8,173 bases of DNA from an uncultured Burkholderiales bacterium. Its GTDB lineage: Bacteria > Pseudomonadota > Gammaproteobacteria > Burkholderiales > Burkholderiaceae_E. Shown piece after piece: positions 6,120-8,173 of this stretch. A program made the position numbers and the translations under genes. The notes beneath the pieces are model-generated. The model was not told the DNA's origin, made no database searches, and saw nothing but the letters and a program-made list of their open reading frames with translations. The number at the start of each line of letters is the position of its first letter. The first letter of the stretch is position 1. The stretch is from positions 1 through 8,173 of the forward strand of contig CAIUGQ010000313.1 of assembly GCA_903898725.1 (NCBI GenBank), in the 5' to 3' direction.

Positions 6120-7513
6120 TTCGCGTGCGCCTTGCTTCAATCGTGCTCGCGGCCGCGGCCGTCGGCACGCTGCTCGCGGGCTGCGAGCGACCGCCGATCG
6201 ACAACGTCCAGGTCGGTTTCCGCGGTGTCGCGATGGAGCAGAACTACAACCCGCGGCTGATGGCCGCGGTGATCGAGGCGAACCAGCCGCCCGCCCCGCT
6301 CGAGCCGGCCTCGGCCGACGGACCGAAGGCCAGCGCCGTCTACCAGAACGTCAAGGTCCTCGGCGACCTGAGCGTCGGCCAGTTCGCACGCTCGATGGTG
6401 GCGATGTCGAACTGGGTGGCGCCCAAGGAAGGTCCGGAAGCCGGCTGCGTCTACTGCCACAACCCGGCGAACTTCGCCGACGACTCGAAGTACACCAAGG
6501 TCGTCGCGCGTCGCATGGTCCAGATGACGCAGAACATCAACGTCAACTGGAAGCAGCACGTCGCGGCCACCGGCGTCACCTGCTACACCTGCCACCGCGG
6601 CCAGCCGGTCCCGGCCAACGTGTGGTTCGACCCGGCGCCGCTCAAGCACGACGTGACCGGCCTGCTCGGCGACCGCGCGCTGCAGAACTCGCCGGCCGCA
6701 TCGGTGAAGCTCGCCTCGCTGCCGTACGACCCGTTCGGTCCGTACCTGGCCGGCGACAAGCCGATCCGGGTGCAGGGCGACACCGCGCTGCCCACCGGCA
6801 ACCGGGCCTCGACCAAGCAGACCGAGTTCACGTACAGCCTGATGGTCCACATGTCCGACTCGCTCGGCGTGAACTGCACCTACTGCCACAACAGCCGCTC
6901 GTGGCAGGACTGGGAGCAGAGCCCGCCGCAGCGCGCGACCGCGTGGTACGGCATCCGGATGGCCCGCCAGCTGAACAACGAGTACATGACCCCGCTGACC
7001 GGCACGTTCCCCGCGAACCGCCTGGGCCCGACGGGCGACGTGCCGAAGCTCAACTGCGCGACCTGCCACCAGGGGGCCTACAAGCCGCTGTTCGGCGCGC
7101 CGATGGCCAAGGACCACCCGGAGCTCGGCGGCGGCGGTGCCGCCCTGCCGAAGGCCGCGATGCCCGCTGCAGCCGCCCCGGCGGTCTCGAGCGGCCTCGC
7201 CCCCGCGACCGTGTTCTTCGCGGTCGGCTCGGCGGCGCTGACCGACGAGGGCAGCAAGGTCCTGGTCGGGCTGGCCTCGTCGATGAAGTCGAGCGCCGAT
7301 GCGAAGGTCGCGATCTCCGGCTTCCACTCGGCGGCCGGCAGCCTCGCGCAGAACCAGGAACTGGCCAAGCAGCGCGCCTTCGCGGTCCGCGACGCGCTCA
7401 AGGCCGCCGGCATTCCCGAGGACCGGCTGGTCCTCGAGAAACCCATGCAGACGGAGGCGAATGTCTCCGGCGAAGATCCCCGCTCCCGCCGCGTTGACGT
7501 GGCGGTCCGCTAG
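6116..7513 (+). CDS. pufC: Reaction-centre tetrahaem cytochrome PufC fused to an OmpA-like domain
   Basis: PufC is the periplasmic cytochrome subunit that re-reduces the oxidised special pair. The product is 465 residues, well above the usual 330-360. A signal peptide ends in a lipobox (LLAGC, Cys23), so it should be lipid-anchored on the outer face of the inner membrane. Four haem sites are present: CVYCH (111-115), CYTCH (156-160), CTYCH (254-258) and CATCH (314-318). By spacing against Blastochloris viridis PufC, the axial ligands are probably Met97, Met134, Met243 and His148. The normal PufC ends near residue 337 (APMAKDHPELG). An Ala/Gly/Pro linker (about 338-363) and an OmpA-like domain (364-465) follow in the same frame with the same GC-rich codon use. 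The start overlaps the pufM stop (ATGA). A hairpin begins at the stop codon and a terminator follows. The cytochrome part is certain; the role of the extra domain is not known. Confidence 0.97.
   Translation: MIRVRLASIVLAAAAVGTLLAGCERPPIDNVQVGFRGVAMEQNYNPRLMAAVIEANQPPAPLEPASADGPKASAVYQNVKVLGDLSVGQFARSMVAMSNWVAPKEGPEAGCVYCHNPANFADDSKYTKVVARRMVQMTQNINVNWKQHVAATGVTCYTCHRGQPVPANVWFDPAPLKHDVTGLLGDRALQNSPAASVKLASLPYDPFGPYLAGDKPIRVQGDTALPTGNRASTKQTEFTYSLMVHMSDSLGVNCTYCHNSRSWQDWEQSPPQRATAWYGIRMARQLNNEYMTPLTGTFPANRLGPTGDVPKLNCATCHQGAYKPLFGAPMAKDHPELGGGGAALPKAAMPAAAAPAVSSGLAPATVFFAVGSAALTDEGSKVLVGLASSMKSSADAKVAISGFHSAAGSLAQNQELAKQRAFAVRDALKAAGIPEDRLVLEKPMQTEANVSGEDPRSRRVDVAVR
7205..7510 (+). other. OmpA-like C-terminal domain of PufC
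   Basis: Residues 364-465 of PufC show the OmpA-like order: a strand (TVFFAVGSAALT), a helix (LVGLASSMKSS), a strand to turn (AKVAISGFHSAAGS), a long helix with N413-x2-L416-A-x2-R420-A, a strand (EDRLVLEKPM) and a last strand (SRRVDVAVR). OmpA-like domains usually bind peptidoglycan through an Asp in the GHTD-type turn and an Arg in the N-x2-L-S-x2-R-A helix, 15 residues apart. Here the Arg is R420, but the Asp position is Ser405. Fold assignment is confident; peptidoglycan binding is doubtful. Confidence 0.85.
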
Positions 7514-7532
7514 GGCGGCATCTCCCCGCCCT
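7512..7532 (+). promoter_or_regulatory. Hairpin at the pufC stop codon
   Basis: The sequence from the last two bases of the pufC TAG pairs GGGCGG (7513-7518) with CCGCCC (7526-7531), plus an A-T pair at 7512/7532 and a 7-base loop. It lies 6 bases before the terminator stem and has no T-run of its own. It may add 3'-end stability to the puf message. Confidence 0.5.
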
Positions 7533-7538
7533 TGGGCT

Positions 7539-7568
7539 AACGGCGTCCGTCAGGACGCCGTTTTTTTT
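7539..7568 (+). terminator. Intrinsic terminator of the puf operon
   Basis: A perfect stem pairs CGGCGTCC (7541-7548) with GGACGCCG (7553-7560), extended by two A-T pairs, with a GTCA loop and a run of eight T (7561-7568). This is a textbook Rho-independent terminator on the + strand, 25 bases after the pufC stop. It marks the end of the puf transcript before the convergent gene. Confidence 0.95.
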
Positions 7569-7580
7569 CGTCCATCGCAG

Positions 7581-7600
7581 GGACGGGCGTCGGCCCGTCC
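7581..7600. promoter_or_regulatory. Perfect hairpin between convergent genes
   Basis: GGACGGGC (7581-7588) and GCCCGTCC (7593-7600) form an 8-pair stem with a 4-base loop, 9 bases past the stop of the minus-strand peroxidase gene. Neither strand has a T-run directly after it. It could be a 3'-end protecting or weak terminating structure for the minus-strand gene. Confidence 0.5.
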
Positions 7601-7609
7601 GCGTGCGCG

Positions 7610-8173
7610 TCACTGCTGCTTGGGGCCCTCGGTCAGACGACGGCCGAGACCGATCGCATAGGGCGCCGCACGCGCCGCGAGCATCGGGTCGGCCGAGGGC
7701 TCGATGCCCTTGGGCAGCACCATCGGGTTGAAGGTGATGCCCAGGCAGTCGCCGCCGCCGTCCGCGGCCACCGAGGTGACCTTCAGCACGCCGAGCGAGA
7801 CCTTCTTGCGACCCGCGGGCAGCGGCACCGTCGCGTTGTCGATCACGTCGCCGGCCTGGGCGAGCTCGAGGTTGAAGTCGAACGCCACCTTGCCGTCCTT
7901 CACCCGCTGGCGCAGGTCGTCGAACAGGAAGGCCGGGCCCTTCGCCTTGGCCTCGTCGTCGCTCAGGCCCTGGACGCCGCCAACGGGCTCGAAGATCCAC
8001 TTGCCGAACTGCCGATTGCCGCTGGCGTTCACGAAGCCGAAGGCATGCACGCCCCAGTAGTTGACGGCGCCGAAGCTGGCCGGAATCGGCTGCGACGCGA
8101 AGTACTTGCCCTGCAGCAGCACGTCGGGGTTCGCATCCGCGAACGCCTTGACCTTGGCCGCATCGGGCATCCG
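7610..8173 (-). CDS. Catalase-family peroxidase (SrpA-like), C-terminal part
   Basis: This haem enzyme of the catalase superfamily, in its small peroxidase branch, most likely removes hydrogen peroxide. The frame enters from the right edge (a further codon lies beyond an internal ATG at 8168-8170) and 187 residues are visible. Family features are NYWGVHAFGFVNASG, comparable to the catalase segment with HTFKLVNANG-like sequence, then FGKWIFEPVGGVQGLSDDEA, and near the C-terminus RAAPYAIGLGRR. The R-x3-Y there matches the proximal Arg and haem-ligand Tyr of catalases. The catalytic distal His and Asn would lie in the missing N-terminal part. The gene is convergent with pufC and separated from it by a terminator and a hairpin, so it is a separate transcription unit. 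Signal peptide and cellular location cannot be judged. Confidence 0.9.
   Translation of the reverse strand, partial: RMPDAAKVKAFADANPDVLLQGKYFASQPIPASFGAVNYWGVHAFGFVNASGNRQFGKWIFEPVGGVQGLSDDEAKAKGPAFLFDDLRQRVKDGKVAFDFNLELAQAGDVIDNATVPLPAGRKKVSLGVLKVTSVAADGGGDCLGITFNPMVLPKGIEPSADPMLAARAAPYAIGLGRRLTEGPKQQ

Noticed and set aside
7130..7210. Fusion of PufC and the OmpA-like domain as a sequencing artefact
   Set aside because: The junction is a typical flexible linker in the same frame, with uniform GC-ending codons, and the only stop is just before the terminator. No separate start or ribosome binding site for the domain was seen.
1..8173. CRISPR array, insertion sequence, tRNA or rRNA
   Set aside because: No direct repeat array, transposase, terminal repeats or RNA gene was seen on either strand.

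Overview
The window is a GC-rich stretch of an anoxygenic photosynthesis gene cluster from a purple, type-II reaction-centre bacterium. The evidence is a nearly complete bchX-bchY-bchZ to puf run: chlorophyllide a reductase, then the light-harvesting 1 (LH1) and reaction-centre genes pufB, pufA, pufL, pufM and pufC. The order bchXYZ-pufBALMC, a tetrahaem PufC and the lack of a pufX gene after pufM fit beta- or gammaproteobacterial phototrophs. A lineage that acquired such a cluster (for example Gemmatimonadota) cannot be excluded from the sequence alone.

Layout: 2-451 is the 3' part of bchX. bchY (462-1988) and bchZ (1988-3448) follow with a 10-base gap and a 1-base overlap. A 44-codon ORF of unknown reality (3445-3579) overlaps the bchZ stop and runs to the pufB ribosome binding site, through a zone of overlapping hairpins. 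pufB (3584-3733) is followed by an unexpected 74-residue single-membrane-segment protein (3759-3983), placed before pufA (3993-4187). A strong intercistronic hairpin (4207-4239) separates pufA from pufL (4270-5094). pufM (5115-6119) and pufC (6116-7513) overlap by 4 bases. A hairpin and a clear intrinsic terminator (7539-7568) close the operon. On the other strand, convergent, is the 3' part of a catalase-family peroxidase (7610-8173).

How the genes work together: BchXYZ reduces ring B of chlorophyllide a on the way to bacteriochlorophyll a. PufB and PufA bind that pigment in the LH1 ring. PufL and PufM form the reaction-centre core, and PufC re-reduces the photo-oxidised special pair from the periplasm. 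The close spacing and stop/start overlaps suggest one long transcript coupling pigment synthesis to complex assembly.

Two parts do not fit the standard picture. PufC carries an extra C-terminal OmpA-like domain of about 100 residues after an Ala/Gly/Pro linker, in which the usual peptidoglycan-binding Asp is Ser while the Arg is kept. The pufB-pufA gap holds a membrane protein that aligns without gaps to PufB but lacks both bacteriochlorophyll-associated histidines. Together they suggest a modified RC-LH1 complex.
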